Below are positions 8,068-16,248 of a stretch of 64,000 nucleotides of DNA, in pieces (the first letter of the stretch is position 1; every line of letters begins with the position of its first letter). The DNA lies in the NCBI RefSeq assembly GCF_014649035.1, contig NZ_BMSG01000026.1, positions 50,238 to 114,237 on the forward strand, in the 5' to 3' direction. The notes under the pieces were generated by a model. That model was not told where the DNA came from and did not search any database. It saw only the letters and a list, made by a program, of their open reading frames with translations. The stretch is from Streptomyces sindenensis (GTDB lineage: Bacteria > Actinomycetota > Actinomycetes > Streptomycetales > Streptomycetaceae). The translations under genes were made by a program, and so were the position numbers.

Positions 8068-9293
8068 CGGTCCGCGGGCACCAGCACGCCCGCCCGCAGC
8101 AGCCGCCCGGCGAGCGCGAGGCCGAGGTCGCCGGCGGTGCGCACCCGGCCGTCGAGCAGCCGTGCCACGGGTACGAGATCGGATGCCGGGAGGTCGAGGT
8201 GCCCGACGCGGGTGTGCAGGCGTGTTCCCTCCAGCCGGGGCTCCAGCGCCTTGCGCAGCCGTACGGGTGAGGTCGTCGCGAGGCCCCTCAGCGCGGAGAG
8301 CTGCGCCACGGGGCCCAGTGGCGCCGGGCGGGCCTGGGAGCGGCGGGCGCGGTGGAAGAGCGGAGCCGGGTCGGCCTCGGCCACGGCGGACAGCAGGCGC
8401 TCGCGCACCAGGCCGAGGAGGTCGTCCGGGCCGGTTCCGCCACCTGGCTCGTTCGGCTCCGCCAGCGGCAGTGACCGGCGCATGGACGGATCGTCCCCCA
8501 GCGCCGCGAGGGCGGCCCGGGTCAGCTGCTCGGCCAGCGCGTAGCGGGTCCAGGCGTGGACCCCCAGCGTCAGATGGATCGAGACCTCCCCCTGGGCCTG
8601 CGCCGAGTGCAGCCAGCCGCGCGGCAGGTACAGCACATCGCCGGGGCGGAGCATCGTGTTCAGATGGGGTGTGCCGTGGGCGGCCCGGTCGGCGACGGCC
8701 GCACGGTGATCGGTCCACGGCTGATCGCGCAGCGGGTCCGGCAGCACGGGTTCGTGGATCACCCACCGCTTCGCCCCCTCGATCTGGAGGACGAAGACGT
8801 CGTGCACGTCGTAGTGCGCGTCGAATCCGCGGTTCTGCGGCGGGGTGACGTAGGCGTTCGCCTGTACGGGGTGCCCCAGCTCCGTACTGAGTCCGGAGAC
8901 CAGGTCCGCCACCGGCTCCCAGGTGCGGTGCAGCGCCTGCAGGACGAGCGTGGCGCCGTCGGCGAACGCACGCCACAAGGCCGTGTCGTCGAGCTGGTCG
9001 GCGACGGTCGCCCCGACCCCCGCGGGTGCGGTGAAGGACGAGGAAGGCAGGGTGGCTCCGTCCTTGGCGACCCGGAGGAACGGCGTCCGCAGCCCCCGAC
9101 GGGAGATCAGCTCGTCCACGGCGGACGGGGAGAAGACATCGGTGAAATCGCTCGCCTCCCGCGTCAGCGAGGCCGTGCGTGCCCAGATGTCACGAGCGAA
9201 CTCCTCCCGGCTGAGCCCGGTCAGACGGGATTCCAGGATCCCGGCGCCTTCCCGCGCGCCGGGATCCCGGAGTTCGGTGCGGGACACGCTCAA
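8064..9293 (-). CDS. JmjC/cupin 2-oxoglutarate oxygenase, ribosomal-oxygenase (NO66/MINA/YcfD) type
   Basis: About 409 residues. The double-stranded beta-helix carries the iron-binding HxD in AHYDVHDVFVLQIEGAKRW and the distal His in GDVLYLPRGWLHSA. The Lys of GAKRW is a possible 2-oxoglutarate ligand. HYD-x-DVFVLQ-x-EG-x-RW is the signature of ribosomal oxygenases, which hydroxylate a His (NO66, MINA53) or Arg (E. coli YcfD) of ribosomal proteins. A helical dimerisation region and winged-helix-like tail follow, as in that family. The start is either TTG at 9293, giving a TTGA overlap with the upstream peptide gene, or GTG at 9287; neither has a clear ribosome site, which favours coupled translation. 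The likely substrate is the adjacent His-containing repeat peptide (inference). Confidence 0.85.
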   Translation of the reverse strand: MSVSRTELRDPGAREGAGILESRLTGLSREEFARDIWARTASLTREASDFTDVFSPSAVDELISRRGLRTPFLRVAKDGATLPSSSFTAPAGVGATVADQLDDTALWRAFADGATLVLQALHRTWEPVADLVSGLSTELGHPVQANAYVTPPQNRGFDAHYDVHDVFVLQIEGAKRWVIHEPVLPDPLRDQPWTDHRAAVADRAAHGTPHLNTMLRPGDVLYLPRGWLHSAQAQGEVSIHLTLGVHAWTRYALAEQLTRAALAALGDDPSMRRSLPLAEPNEPGGGTGPDDLLGLVRERLLSAVAEADPAPLFHRARRSQARPAPLGPVAQLSALRGLATTSPVRLRKALEPRLEGTRLHTRVGHLDLPASDLVPVARLLDGRVRTAGDLGLALAGRLLRAGVLVPADR

Positions 9294-9664
9294 GAGCGGC
9301 TGCCGGCCCCGTCGGCCCCACCGTCCGCGCCTCCGTCGGCTCCACCGTCGTGGACGCCCGGGGTGCCGGCCGCGCCACCGTCGGCGGGACCCTCCGCTCC
9401 GCCGTCCGCGCCCCCGTCCGCACCACCGTCGTGGACGCCGGGCGTACCGGCCGCGCCGCCGTCGGCGGGTCCCTCGGCTCCGCTGTCGGCGCCACCGTCG
9501 GCCCCGCCATCGGCTCCGCCGTCGTGGACGCCCGGGGTTCCCGCCGCGCCGCCGTCCGCAGGTCCCTCCGCCCCGCCATCGGCTCCGCCGTCGTGGACGC
9601 CGGGCGTACCGGCCGCGCCGCCGTCCGCAGGTCCCTCGGCTCCGCTCGCGTCGTGCTCGGTCAT
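9290..9664 (-). CDS. Tandem-repeat Ala/Gly/Asp-rich acidic peptide, candidate modified-peptide precursor
   Basis: 124 residues starting at ATG 9664, a few bases after a perfect AGGAGG (9674-9669). After a short leader MTEHDASGA the chain is four repeats beginning at residues 10, 33, 64 and 91. Each has the form EGPADGGAAGTPGVHDGG followed by one to three ADGG-type units, then ends DGAGSRS. Composition is extreme: no Lys, Cys or aromatic residue, five His (one in the leader, one per repeat at 24, 47, 78 and 105) and one Arg. Third codon positions are GC-rich, supporting real coding. Its stop overlaps the start of the JmjC oxygenase gene. I do not recognise the family; it could be a multi-core substrate or a repetitive surface/matrix protein, although no signal peptide is present. 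Confidence 0.72.
   Translation of the reverse strand: MTEHDASGAEGPADGGAAGTPGVHDGGADGGAEGPADGGAAGTPGVHDGGADGGADGGADSGAEGPADGGAAGTPGVHDGGADGGADGGAEGPADGGAAGTPGVHDGGADGGADGGADGAGSRS
9314..9637 (-). repeat. Four in-frame tandem repeats within the peptide gene
   Basis: Repeat units of 23, 31, 27 and 27 codons. The first 18-23 codons are invariant at protein level and differ by few bases. Length differences come from copies of a four-codon DGGA module, suggesting repeat expansion and contraction by slippage or unequal exchange in frame. Confidence 0.9.
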
Positions 9665-9788
9665 CATTCCTCCTGGGATCACACCATGGGGACGATGGTT
9701 TTCCGCTGTCCGGAAACCCGGTCGCCGGGATGTCGGTCTGCGCCGAAATGGCCAGTAATCACCGTATCCCTGTGGCTGGGAAACATCG

Positions 9789-9815
9789 ATTCGGGCGGTG
9801 CGAAGTCGCCCGAAT
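9789..9815. promoter_or_regulatory. Perfect 9-bp inverted repeat upstream of the peptide operon
   Basis: ATTCGGGCG (9789-9797) and CGCCCGAAT (9807-9815) with a 9-base spacer lie in the 301-base gap between the divergent peptide operon and the acyl-CoA oxidase gene. A second imperfect repeat, GGTTTTCCG (9697-9705) with CCGGAAACC (9710-9718), is nearer the peptide start. Either may be an operator or a transcript hairpin. No regulator gene is adjacent and nothing else is recognisable in the gap. Confidence 0.45.
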
Positions 9816-9965
9816 GCCGGACCTCACGCCCCCTCCGCGCCGCGCCGTCCACCTCCGCCCTGCGCTGCCGGCCGCGGTCGGCTTCGACGTCGGGAACAAG
9901 CACCGGGCAGGGCTGACCGGGGCAGCGGACCGCTTGATCGTCCCCGGGCGGGGTAGCGAATCGGT

Positions 9966-11933
9966 ATGACCACTGACAGAACATCGCCCGCGACCGGCGG
10001 GTACGTACAGCCGGAGCTCGACGTCCGGGCGCTGGCCGGGGTGCTCGACGGTGAGTACGCCGAGGTCCGTGACCTGGTCCGGGCCAATCTGGTCAGGCAC
10101 GCCTCGGTGCTGGACGAGGCCGACGAGCTCGACATGGACGCGTACCGCGAGCGGGTGCGCGAACTCGTGGTCGAGATGGCGGCGACGGGCCAGACCGGCA
10201 TGGGCTTCCCGAAGCGGTACGGCGGAGGCGGCGACGTCGGGGCCTCGATCGCCGCGTTCGAGACGCTCGCCTTCGGTGATCTGTCGGTGCTGGTGAAGGT
10301 CGGAGTCCAGTTCGGGCTCTTCGGTGGCGCGATCCTGCATCTGGGCACCGAACGCCACCACGACGCCCATCTCCCCGGCCTGATCACCGGGGAGCTGATG
10401 GGCTGCTTCGCGATGACGGAGACCGGGCACGGCTCCAACGTCCAGGCGCTCGGCACCGTCGCGCGCTACGACGCCGACGCCCAGGAGTTCGTCATCACCA
10501 CCGAGGGCGACCAGGCGCGCAAGGACTACATCGGCAACGCCGCCCGCCACGGTGAACTCGCGGTCGTCTTCGCCCAGTTGGAGGTGGCCGGGAAGTCCGA
10601 AGGAGTGCACGCCCTCCTCGTGCCGATCCGGACCGACGGCGGGACCGCGCCCGGGGTCCACATCGAGGACGACGGCCGCAAGATGGGCCTGAACGGCGTG
10701 GACAACGGGCGCATCCGGTTCGACGACGTGCGGGTGCCACGCGAGGCGCTGCTGAACCGCTTCGCCGACGTCACTCCCGAGGGCGTCTACGAGAGCCCGA
10801 TCGACAACCCGGACCGGCGCTTCTTCACCATGCTCGGCACCCTGGTCCAGGGCCGGGTCAGCGTCGGCGGCGCAGGGGTCGGTGCCGCCAAGGTCGCCCT
10901 CGCGATCGCCACGCAGTACGCCCTGCGGCGCCGGCAGTTCGCGGCCGGGCCCCAGGGGGAGGAGCAGTTGCTCCTGGACTACGGACTGCACCAGCGGCGT
11001 CTGCTGCCGCTCATCGCCCGTACGTACGCACTGCACTTCGCCCAGGACGTCGTCCGCACCCAGCTCCACGAGGTCTTCTCCGACCTGGAGGACGACCCGC
11101 AGGCGCGCCGCCTGCTGGAGGCCCGGGCCGCCGGAACCAAGGCGCTCGCCACCTGGCACGCCACCCGGGTGATCCAGGAGTGCCGCGAGGCGTGCGGCGG
11201 CGCGGGCTATCTCGCCGTCAACCGGTTCGCCGCGCTCAAGGCCGACAGCGACATCTTCACCACCTTCGAGGGCGACAACCACGTCCTGCTCCAGCTCGTC
11301 GCCAAGGGCCTGCTCACCGACTACGCGAGCGAGTTCGAGGACCTGGACCAGCTGGGCATGGTCCGCCACGTCACCAACCTCGCCGTCGAGACGGTCATCG
11401 AGAAGACGTCGGCCCACAAACTGCTCGAACGGGTCCGCGACCTGCTGCCGGGCGGCGACGAGTGGGACCAGGAGGCCGGTCTGCTCGACTCGGAGTACCA
11501 GCTCGCCATGGTCCGCTACCGCGAGGAGCACATGCTCGCCGGGGTGGCCCGCAGGCTCAAGGCCGGCATCGACCGCAAGCGCGATCCGGGCGCCGTCTTC
11601 TCCGAGGTGCAGGACCACGTCATCGCCGTCGCCCGCGCCCACATGGAGCGGCTGGTCCTGGAGGCCTTCGTCGAGAAGACGCGGACGCTGCCCGACGGCG
11701 GCAACAAGGTCGCCCTGGGCCTCCTGTGCGACCTGTACGCCCTGTCGACGATCGAGGCGGACCGGGCGTGGTTCATGGAGCACGGACGGCTGACCGTCCA
11801 GCGGTCCAAGGCGATCACCCGTGAGGTGAACGATCTCTGCCGCAAGATCCGGCCCCTGGCCGGCGGACTCGTCGACGCCTGGGGGATCCCGGACGCCATG
11901 CTGCGCGCCCCGGACCTGGTGGGCGGTGCCTGA
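9966..11933 (+). CDS. Acyl-CoA oxidase/dehydrogenase family flavoprotein
   Basis: 655 residues, longer than ordinary acyl-CoA dehydrogenases (about 380-400) and close to acyl-CoA oxidases. N-terminal helical domain, then the beta-domain motif CFAMTETGHGSN that contacts FAD and substrate, followed by MGLNGVDNGRIRFDDVRVPREALLN. The C-terminal helices contain CREACGGAGYL and FTTFEGDN, where the Glu before Gly-Asp-Asn matches the catalytic base of acyl-CoA oxidases. Expected reaction: 2,3-dehydrogenation of an acyl-CoA, transferring electrons to oxygen or ETF. Start ATG follows a weak GGGTAG. The gene is monocistronic and convergent with the tetR gene downstream. Confidence 0.88.
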   Translation: MTTDRTSPATGGYVQPELDVRALAGVLDGEYAEVRDLVRANLVRHASVLDEADELDMDAYRERVRELVVEMAATGQTGMGFPKRYGGGGDVGASIAAFETLAFGDLSVLVKVGVQFGLFGGAILHLGTERHHDAHLPGLITGELMGCFAMTETGHGSNVQALGTVARYDADAQEFVITTEGDQARKDYIGNAARHGELAVVFAQLEVAGKSEGVHALLVPIRTDGGTAPGVHIEDDGRKMGLNGVDNGRIRFDDVRVPREALLNRFADVTPEGVYESPIDNPDRRFFTMLGTLVQGRVSVGGAGVGAAKVALAIATQYALRRRQFAAGPQGEEQLLLDYGLHQRRLLPLIARTYALHFAQDVVRTQLHEVFSDLEDDPQARRLLEARAAGTKALATWHATRVIQECREACGGAGYLAVNRFAALKADSDIFTTFEGDNHVLLQLVAKGLLTDYASEFEDLDQLGMVRHVTNLAVETVIEKTSAHKLLERVRDLLPGGDEWDQEAGLLDSEYQLAMVRYREEHMLAGVARRLKAGIDRKRDPGAVFSEVQDHVIAVARAHMERLVLEAFVEKTRTLPDGGNKVALGLLCDLYALSTIEADRAWFMEHGRLTVQRSKAITREVNDLCRKIRPLAGGLVDAWGIPDAMLRAPDLVGGA

Positions 11934-11952
11934 ACCGGCGTCTGCCATGACC

Positions 11953-12005
11953 CCGGGCCCGTAGCCGTCGTCGCCCACGGCATGAGGGGGGTGCCTACGG
12001 CCCGG
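11953..12005. terminator. Bidirectional terminator between acyl-CoA oxidase and tetR
   Basis: CCGGG (11953-11957) and CCGTAG (11959-11964) pair with CTACGG (11995-12000) and CCCGG (12001-12005), leaving one bulged base. The right arm includes the stop codon of the minus-strand tetR gene. Confidence 0.5.
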
Positions 12006-12618
12006 ATCCGGACGAGGTCGCCGCGAGCACCAGGTCCACGCAGTGCGCCTCCAGCCGTTCGCGCGGTACGTCGAGCGTGCCGTGCAGCCACCCCGCGAAG
12101 AGGTTCGCCAGACCGCCTACCAGGGCGTGCGCGGCCAGGCGGCGGTCGATGTCGTCCCCCGTGCCGGCGAGCTGGCCGCCGACCAGGTCGGTGAAGGCCG
12201 GCATGAGCAGGTGGCTGCGGGCCCCGAGCACCGGGTCGGCGAAGGGCTCCAGGAGCAGCAGACGGCCCTTGTGCGGCGCGTCCAGGACCAGGGCGACGAA
12301 GGCGGAGACGGCGGCCCGGGCCCGGACCTCGCGCTGCGGGTCGCCGATCGCCACCGCCCCCTCCAGTGCACTTCGGGCCTCGTCGGCGACCCGCTCGAAG
12401 GCGGCGAGGAGCAGGTCGTCGCGGCCGGTGAAGCTCTCGTAGAAATAGCGGTCCGTCAGGCGCGCCCCACGGCAGACGGACCGGACCGTGACGGCCGCGC
12501 ACCCCTCCTCGCCGGCCAGGCGCTCGGCGACGTCCAGCAGCGTTCGCCGACGGGCGGCGCGACGATCGGCGAGCTTGGTGCCGCCCCAGCTCCGGTCCGT
12601 CAACTCCGGTTCCCCCAT
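11995..12618 (-). CDS. TetR/AcrR family transcriptional regulator
   Basis: 207 residues from ATG 12618. The N-terminal helix-turn-helix reads RRTLLDVAERLAGEEGCAAVTVRSVCRGARLTDRYFYESFTGRDDLLLAAF, standard for TetR proteins; the remainder is the ligand-binding helical domain with no recognisable ligand motif. It is divergent from an MpaB-like gene with 128 bases between start codons, and this gap holds two identical palindromic motifs. It most likely represses that gene and itself. The ribosome site in front of 12618 is weak (GAACAGAAC). An upstream extension of the frame would run into the operator region and is not favoured. Confidence 0.9.
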   Translation of the reverse strand: MGEPELTDRSWGGTKLADRRAARRRTLLDVAERLAGEEGCAAVTVRSVCRGARLTDRYFYESFTGRDDLLLAAFERVADEARSALEGAVAIGDPQREVRARAAVSAFVALVLDAPHKGRLLLLEPFADPVLGARSHLLMPAFTDLVGGQLAGTGDDIDRRLAAHALVGGLANLFAGWLHGTLDVPRERLEAHCVDLVLAATSSGSGP

Positions 12619-12652
12619 GTTCTGTTCACGTAATCGATCACTGCTCAAGCAA

Positions 12653-12695
12653 TTGACGACAGGTGTCCGCACATTCTAGCCTGAGGACAGGTGTC
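12653..12695. promoter_or_regulatory. Promoter with duplicated 10-bp palindromic operator
   Basis: GACAGGTGTC occurs twice, at 12658-12667 and 12686-12695, 28 bases apart centre to centre; GACA and TGTC are inverted arms around GG. A -35-like TTGACG (12653-12658) and -10-like TAGCCT (12677-12682) lie at 18-base spacing between and over them, reading toward the MpaB-like gene at 12747. A repressor bound to both sites would cover the promoter. This fits control by the adjacent TetR protein. Confidence 0.7.
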
Positions 12696-12746
12696 ATCAG
12701 ATTGCTCTCCACGGCCTCGCAACGGAGAACCCCAGCGGAGGTACAC

Positions 12747-13736
12747 GTGACAGCGTCACCGCACGGACCGCACGGATCCCACCCGACCGGCCCGACCGGC
12801 CCGACCGGCCCGAGAAGCCCCGAACCGCTCGGCCCCGATTCCCTCACCTGGCGCTGGTTCGGCGACTGGAGGGGCCTCCTCCTCGCCCCCTGGGCCGGAT
12901 CGATGCAGAACATGCACCCCGAGCTCGGCGCGGGCGTCGCCGAGCACTCACGCTTCTTCGAGGAGCGCTGGGAACGCCTCTTCCGCTCGCTGTACCCGAT
13001 CGGGGGCGTGGTCTACGACGGCCCGCTCGCCGCCCGCACGGCCCGCGAGGTGCGCGGCTACCACGCCGCGATCAGCGGGACCGACGCGCACGGCCGCCCG
13101 TACCACGCGCTCGACCCGGGCACGTTCTACTGGGCGCACGCCACGTTCTTCATGCTGACCGTGCACGTCGCCGAGCGTTTCGGCGGCGGCCTCAGCGAGG
13201 CGCAACGGCGCACGCTCTTCGACGAGCACGTCCGCTGGTACGCGCTGTACGGCCTCTCGATGAAACCGGTCCCCGGCAGCTGGGAGGAGTTCCAGCGGTA
13301 CTGGGACCACATGTGCGCCGACGTCCTGGAGGACAACCGGCCGACCCGGGACGTCCTGAACATGCGACGTATCGCCCGGCCGCCCCTCCTGCGGTGGCTG
13401 CCGTCGCCACTGTGGGCCCTCGCCCGCGTCCCGCTCGTCCGGCTGACCCTGTGGATCACGGTCGGCCTGTATCCGCAGACTGTCCGCGACCGCCTGGGGC
13501 TGCGCTGGACGCCCCACGACGAACGCCTGCTGCTGGTGCTGGGCCGGTCGGTGCACCACGCCTGGCGGTACGTCCCCGAGCGGTACCGCTTCCACCCGCG
13601 CGCCCGGGCGGGCTGGGACCGCGAACGGGGCCGGTCCGTACCGGGCCCCGTGGAGACACCGGCCCGGAACCTGCCGCCCGAGGACCGGCGAGGGCTCCCG
13701 CAGCACTACGTACCGAGAGGCGGCCTTCGCGACTGA
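12747..13736 (+). CDS. Oxygenase MpaB family protein (DUF2236) with collagen-like N-terminus
   Basis: 329 residues from GTG 12747, preceded by GCGGAGG. Residues about 5-25 are Gly-Pro-rich, with repeated GPTGPTGP-type triplets, then the DUF2236 domain starts at SLTWRWFGDWRGLLLAPWAGSMQNMHP. Later family landmarks are FYWAHATFFML, ERFGGGLSE, YALYGLSMKPVP and a hydrophobic stretch LWALARVPLVRLTLWITVGLYP that may touch the membrane. The catalytic chemistry of bacterial members is unknown. Control by the divergent TetR regulator through the twin operators upstream is likely. It is related to, but clearly diverged from, the MpaB-like protein at 2994-3887. Confidence 0.82.
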   Translation: MTASPHGPHGSHPTGPTGPTGPRSPEPLGPDSLTWRWFGDWRGLLLAPWAGSMQNMHPELGAGVAEHSRFFEERWERLFRSLYPIGGVVYDGPLAARTAREVRGYHAAISGTDAHGRPYHALDPGTFYWAHATFFMLTVHVAERFGGGLSEAQRRTLFDEHVRWYALYGLSMKPVPGSWEEFQRYWDHMCADVLEDNRPTRDVLNMRRIARPPLLRWLPSPLWALARVPLVRLTLWITVGLYPQTVRDRLGLRWTPHDERLLLVLGRSVHHAWRYVPERYRFHPRARAGWDRERGRSVPGPVETPARNLPPEDRRGLPQHYVPRGGLRD

Positions 13737-13800
13737 CGGCACTGTGCACCGAGCACCGGCCCTCGTGACCGACGCGGCCGACGGGCGAGCCCCGCCCCCC

Positions 13801-13842
13801 CCGGGAGCCCCGCCCCGGGAATCCCGCCCCGGGAGTCCCGCC
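13801..13842. repeat. Three 14-bp tandem repeats
   Basis: CCGGGAGCCCCGCC (13801-13814), CCGGGAATCCCGCC (13815-13828) and CCGGGAGTCCCGCC (13829-13842) lie head to tail in the 238-base gap between the MpaB-like gene and the kinase gene. Each unit contains a CGGGA/TCCCG inverted repeat, so the array can fold into alternative hairpins and may act as a terminator. Confidence 0.7.
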
Positions 13843-13974
13843 CCCGGGCGCCCGCACCCTGTACGTCACCCGCTTTGCTCCGTCGTACCACCCTGCGGCT
13901 AGTTTGTGTGCAGCACGGATGAGCAGGCCCGTGGTGGCGGAGACGGACACACGGGGAACGGGAGGTCGGGGAGA

Positions 13975-16248
13975 GTGTCGCTGCGCGGAGGTGATCCAGC
14001 CGAGATCGGCGGTTATCCGCTGGAGGAGCGGCTCGGCTCGGGTGGCATGGGCACGGTCTTCCTGGCCCGTACGAGCTCCGGCCGGCGCATCGCGATCAAG
14101 CTGATCCACCAGCATTTCGCGGGGGACGACGAGTTCCGCATCCGGTTCCGGCAGGAGGTGGCCGCCGCACGGCGGGTGAGCGGAGCGTTCACCGCGGCCG
14201 TGGTCGACGCCGCCCCCGAGGCCGACCAGCCGTGGATGGCGACGACGTACATCGAGGGGCCCACGCTCGCCCAGCGCATCACCGACCAGGGCCCCCTGAA
14301 CGGGCCGGAGCTGCGGAGCCTCGCCATCGGTCTCGCCGAGGCGCTGCGCGACATCCACCGGGTGGGCGTCGTCCACCGCGACCTGAAGCCCTCGAACGTG
14401 GTCCTCTCGGCCGAAGGCCCCCGCGTCATCGACTTCGGCATCTCGCGCGCCGTGGACCAGGAGACGCTGACGATGACCGGGCGGGTCATCGGTACGCCGC
14501 CCTTCATGTCGCCCGAGCAGTTGCAGGCGCCGCGCGGCGTGGGGCCGCGCTCCGACGTCTTCTCGCTGGGGACGCTTTTGGTGTACGCCGCGACGGGCCA
14601 CGGGCCCTTCGACGCGGACAGCCCCTATATAACGGCCTATCAAGTGGTGCACGACGAGCCGTCGTTGGGCGCCGTGCCGGATGCCCTGCGCGCGGTCGTC
14701 GAACCGTGCCTGGACAAGGAGCCCGAGGGGCGCCCCTCGACGGACGAACTCCTCGTACTGCTGCGTGACCTGCCGGCCGACCTGGGCGGGCCCGCCACCG
14801 GCGGGCCGGGGGCGGGCCGGACCCGCGACATGCTCACCCAGCACCACCTCATGACACCGGAGACCCCGCCCCCGACCACCCCCGCACCGGCAGTCCGGAC
14901 CACGCCCGCCGCTCCCGACGCCGGCCGCACCGGCACCGCGATCGGCGGCCGGCTGCGGCGCCGGTGGCGGCCCGTGCTCGCCGCGGCGGTCGCGGTGGCG
15001 GCGATCGGCGGGGGAGTCGCCGCGCTGACGACGAGCGGCGCCGACGGGAACGGCGACGGCACGGACGGCCGGGGCGCGGACGCCGGGCGGAGCGCCGCCG
15101 CACCGGGCGGCACCCTTCCGGACGGCTTCGAGCCGTGGCGGACGACCGTGCCGGGCGGCCGCGAGGACATCCCCGACGAGTTGCGCTGCGTGGCCCGCGA
15201 CGACGCGCTGTTCTGCGGGGGCGGAGGCGTCATCGCGACCCGGGTGAACCCCGCGGACGGATCGCGGGTCTGGACCGCGAAGAGCCCGGGCGTCCCGGCC
15301 CAGGGCATGCACATGGTGGGCGCCACCGATGACACCGTGATCGGCTACCGCATCGCCGACCAGGACGCCCCGCAGGGCCCGCCCACCGAGGTGGTGGCCC
15401 TCGACGCGGACAGCGGCGAGGAGCTGTGGTCCACCCCGTCGGGCGCCCAGTCGACGGCTGTCACCGGCCGGACCCGGGACGCCGTCGTGGCCGGTTCCGC
15501 CGTGGTGACCGTCGACGCCTCCAACTCCCGCTTCGAGGCCCGGGACGCCCACAGCGGCGAGGTCGCCTGGACGGCGCCGTTCCCCGCCGGCACCCAGTGC
15601 GCGCCCGTGCCGGAGGGCCCGAGGCTTCTGGCGATGTGCGCGACCGACGCGGAGATCGACGCCCTCGATCGGCGCAGCCCCACCCTGCGTACGCTCGCCC
15701 TCGACTCCGGGGAGCTGGGCAGGCCCATCACGGTCGAAGGACCCGTTGTGCCGGTCGGCGACGCCGACGGCTCCCTCGTACTCCTCTCCCCGTCCTTCGA
15801 GGGCGTCGCGCACGCCGGGTACGACGGGTTGGCCCGCGTCGACCCCGCCTCGGGGAAGGTGACGTACTCCCGGTTCGACAAGGTGTACGACGGTACGCCC
15901 GGCATGGCGGACGGCACGGTCCACCTGAGCGGGCAGACAGGTCTCGTCACGGCGTTCGACGCTGCGACGGGCGAGAAGAAGTGGGAGCGGCAGACGGGCG
16001 TGGAAGGCGCGTCGGGGCCCGCCGCGGGTGACGGCGCGGTGTACTTCAGCTCCGCCAGCGGCCGGGTCGTCGCGCTGTCGCCGAACGACGGCAGGACGCT
16101 GTGGTCGACGGACCCGCGGGCCGACGGGCTGGCGGGGGAGCTGAACGCGAGCCCGCGCGTGACCGTCTCGGGGCGCGTACTGTTCGTGGCCGCGGCGAAG
16201 AACACCCTCTTCGCCATCGACGCGCGGAAGCCGCCGAGGTCGAGCTGA
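13975..16248 (+). CDS. Membrane Ser/Thr protein kinase with extracellular PQQ-like beta-propeller
   Basis: 757 residues from GTG 13975, shortly after GGAGG and GGGGAGA. The kinase domain spans about residues 15-275: LGSGGMGTVFLAR glycine loop, AIKLI lysine, catalytic VVHRDLKPSNVV, VIDFGISRA (DFG) and GTPPFMSPEQL. A Pro/Thr-rich linker and one membrane segment (RRWRPVLAAAVAVAAIGGGVAAL) follow near residue 330. The outer part has repeated PQQ/WD-type blades such as VVALDADSGEELWSTPSG and VTAFDAATGEKKWER. The protein therefore probably senses something outside the membrane and phosphorylates cytoplasmic targets. The neighbours give no clue to the ligand. Confidence 0.92.
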   Translation: MSLRGGDPAEIGGYPLEERLGSGGMGTVFLARTSSGRRIAIKLIHQHFAGDDEFRIRFRQEVAAARRVSGAFTAAVVDAAPEADQPWMATTYIEGPTLAQRITDQGPLNGPELRSLAIGLAEALRDIHRVGVVHRDLKPSNVVLSAEGPRVIDFGISRAVDQETLTMTGRVIGTPPFMSPEQLQAPRGVGPRSDVFSLGTLLVYAATGHGPFDADSPYITAYQVVHDEPSLGAVPDALRAVVEPCLDKEPEGRPSTDELLVLLRDLPADLGGPATGGPGAGRTRDMLTQHHLMTPETPPPTTPAPAVRTTPAAPDAGRTGTAIGGRLRRRWRPVLAAAVAVAAIGGGVAALTTSGADGNGDGTDGRGADAGRSAAAPGGTLPDGFEPWRTTVPGGREDIPDELRCVARDDALFCGGGGVIATRVNPADGSRVWTAKSPGVPAQGMHMVGATDDTVIGYRIADQDAPQGPPTEVVALDADSGEELWSTPSGAQSTAVTGRTRDAVVAGSAVVTVDASNSRFEARDAHSGEVAWTAPFPAGTQCAPVPEGPRLLAMCATDAEIDALDRRSPTLRTLALDSGELGRPITVEGPVVPVGDADGSLVLLSPSFEGVAHAGYDGLARVDPASGKVTYSRFDKVYDGTPGMADGTVHLSGQTGLVTAFDAATGEKKWERQTGVEGASGPAAGDGAVYFSSASGRVVALSPNDGRTLWSTDPRADGLAGELNASPRVTVSGRVLFVAAAKNTLFAIDARKPPRSS

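Noticed and set aside
9290..9664. Proline/serine-rich and Arg-rich frames on the plus strand opposite the repeat peptide gene
   Set aside because: They are mirror images of the repeat DNA, have no ribosome site, and run without break into or out of the JmjC antisense strand. The minus-strand frame has AGGAGG, an ATG and a coupled stop.
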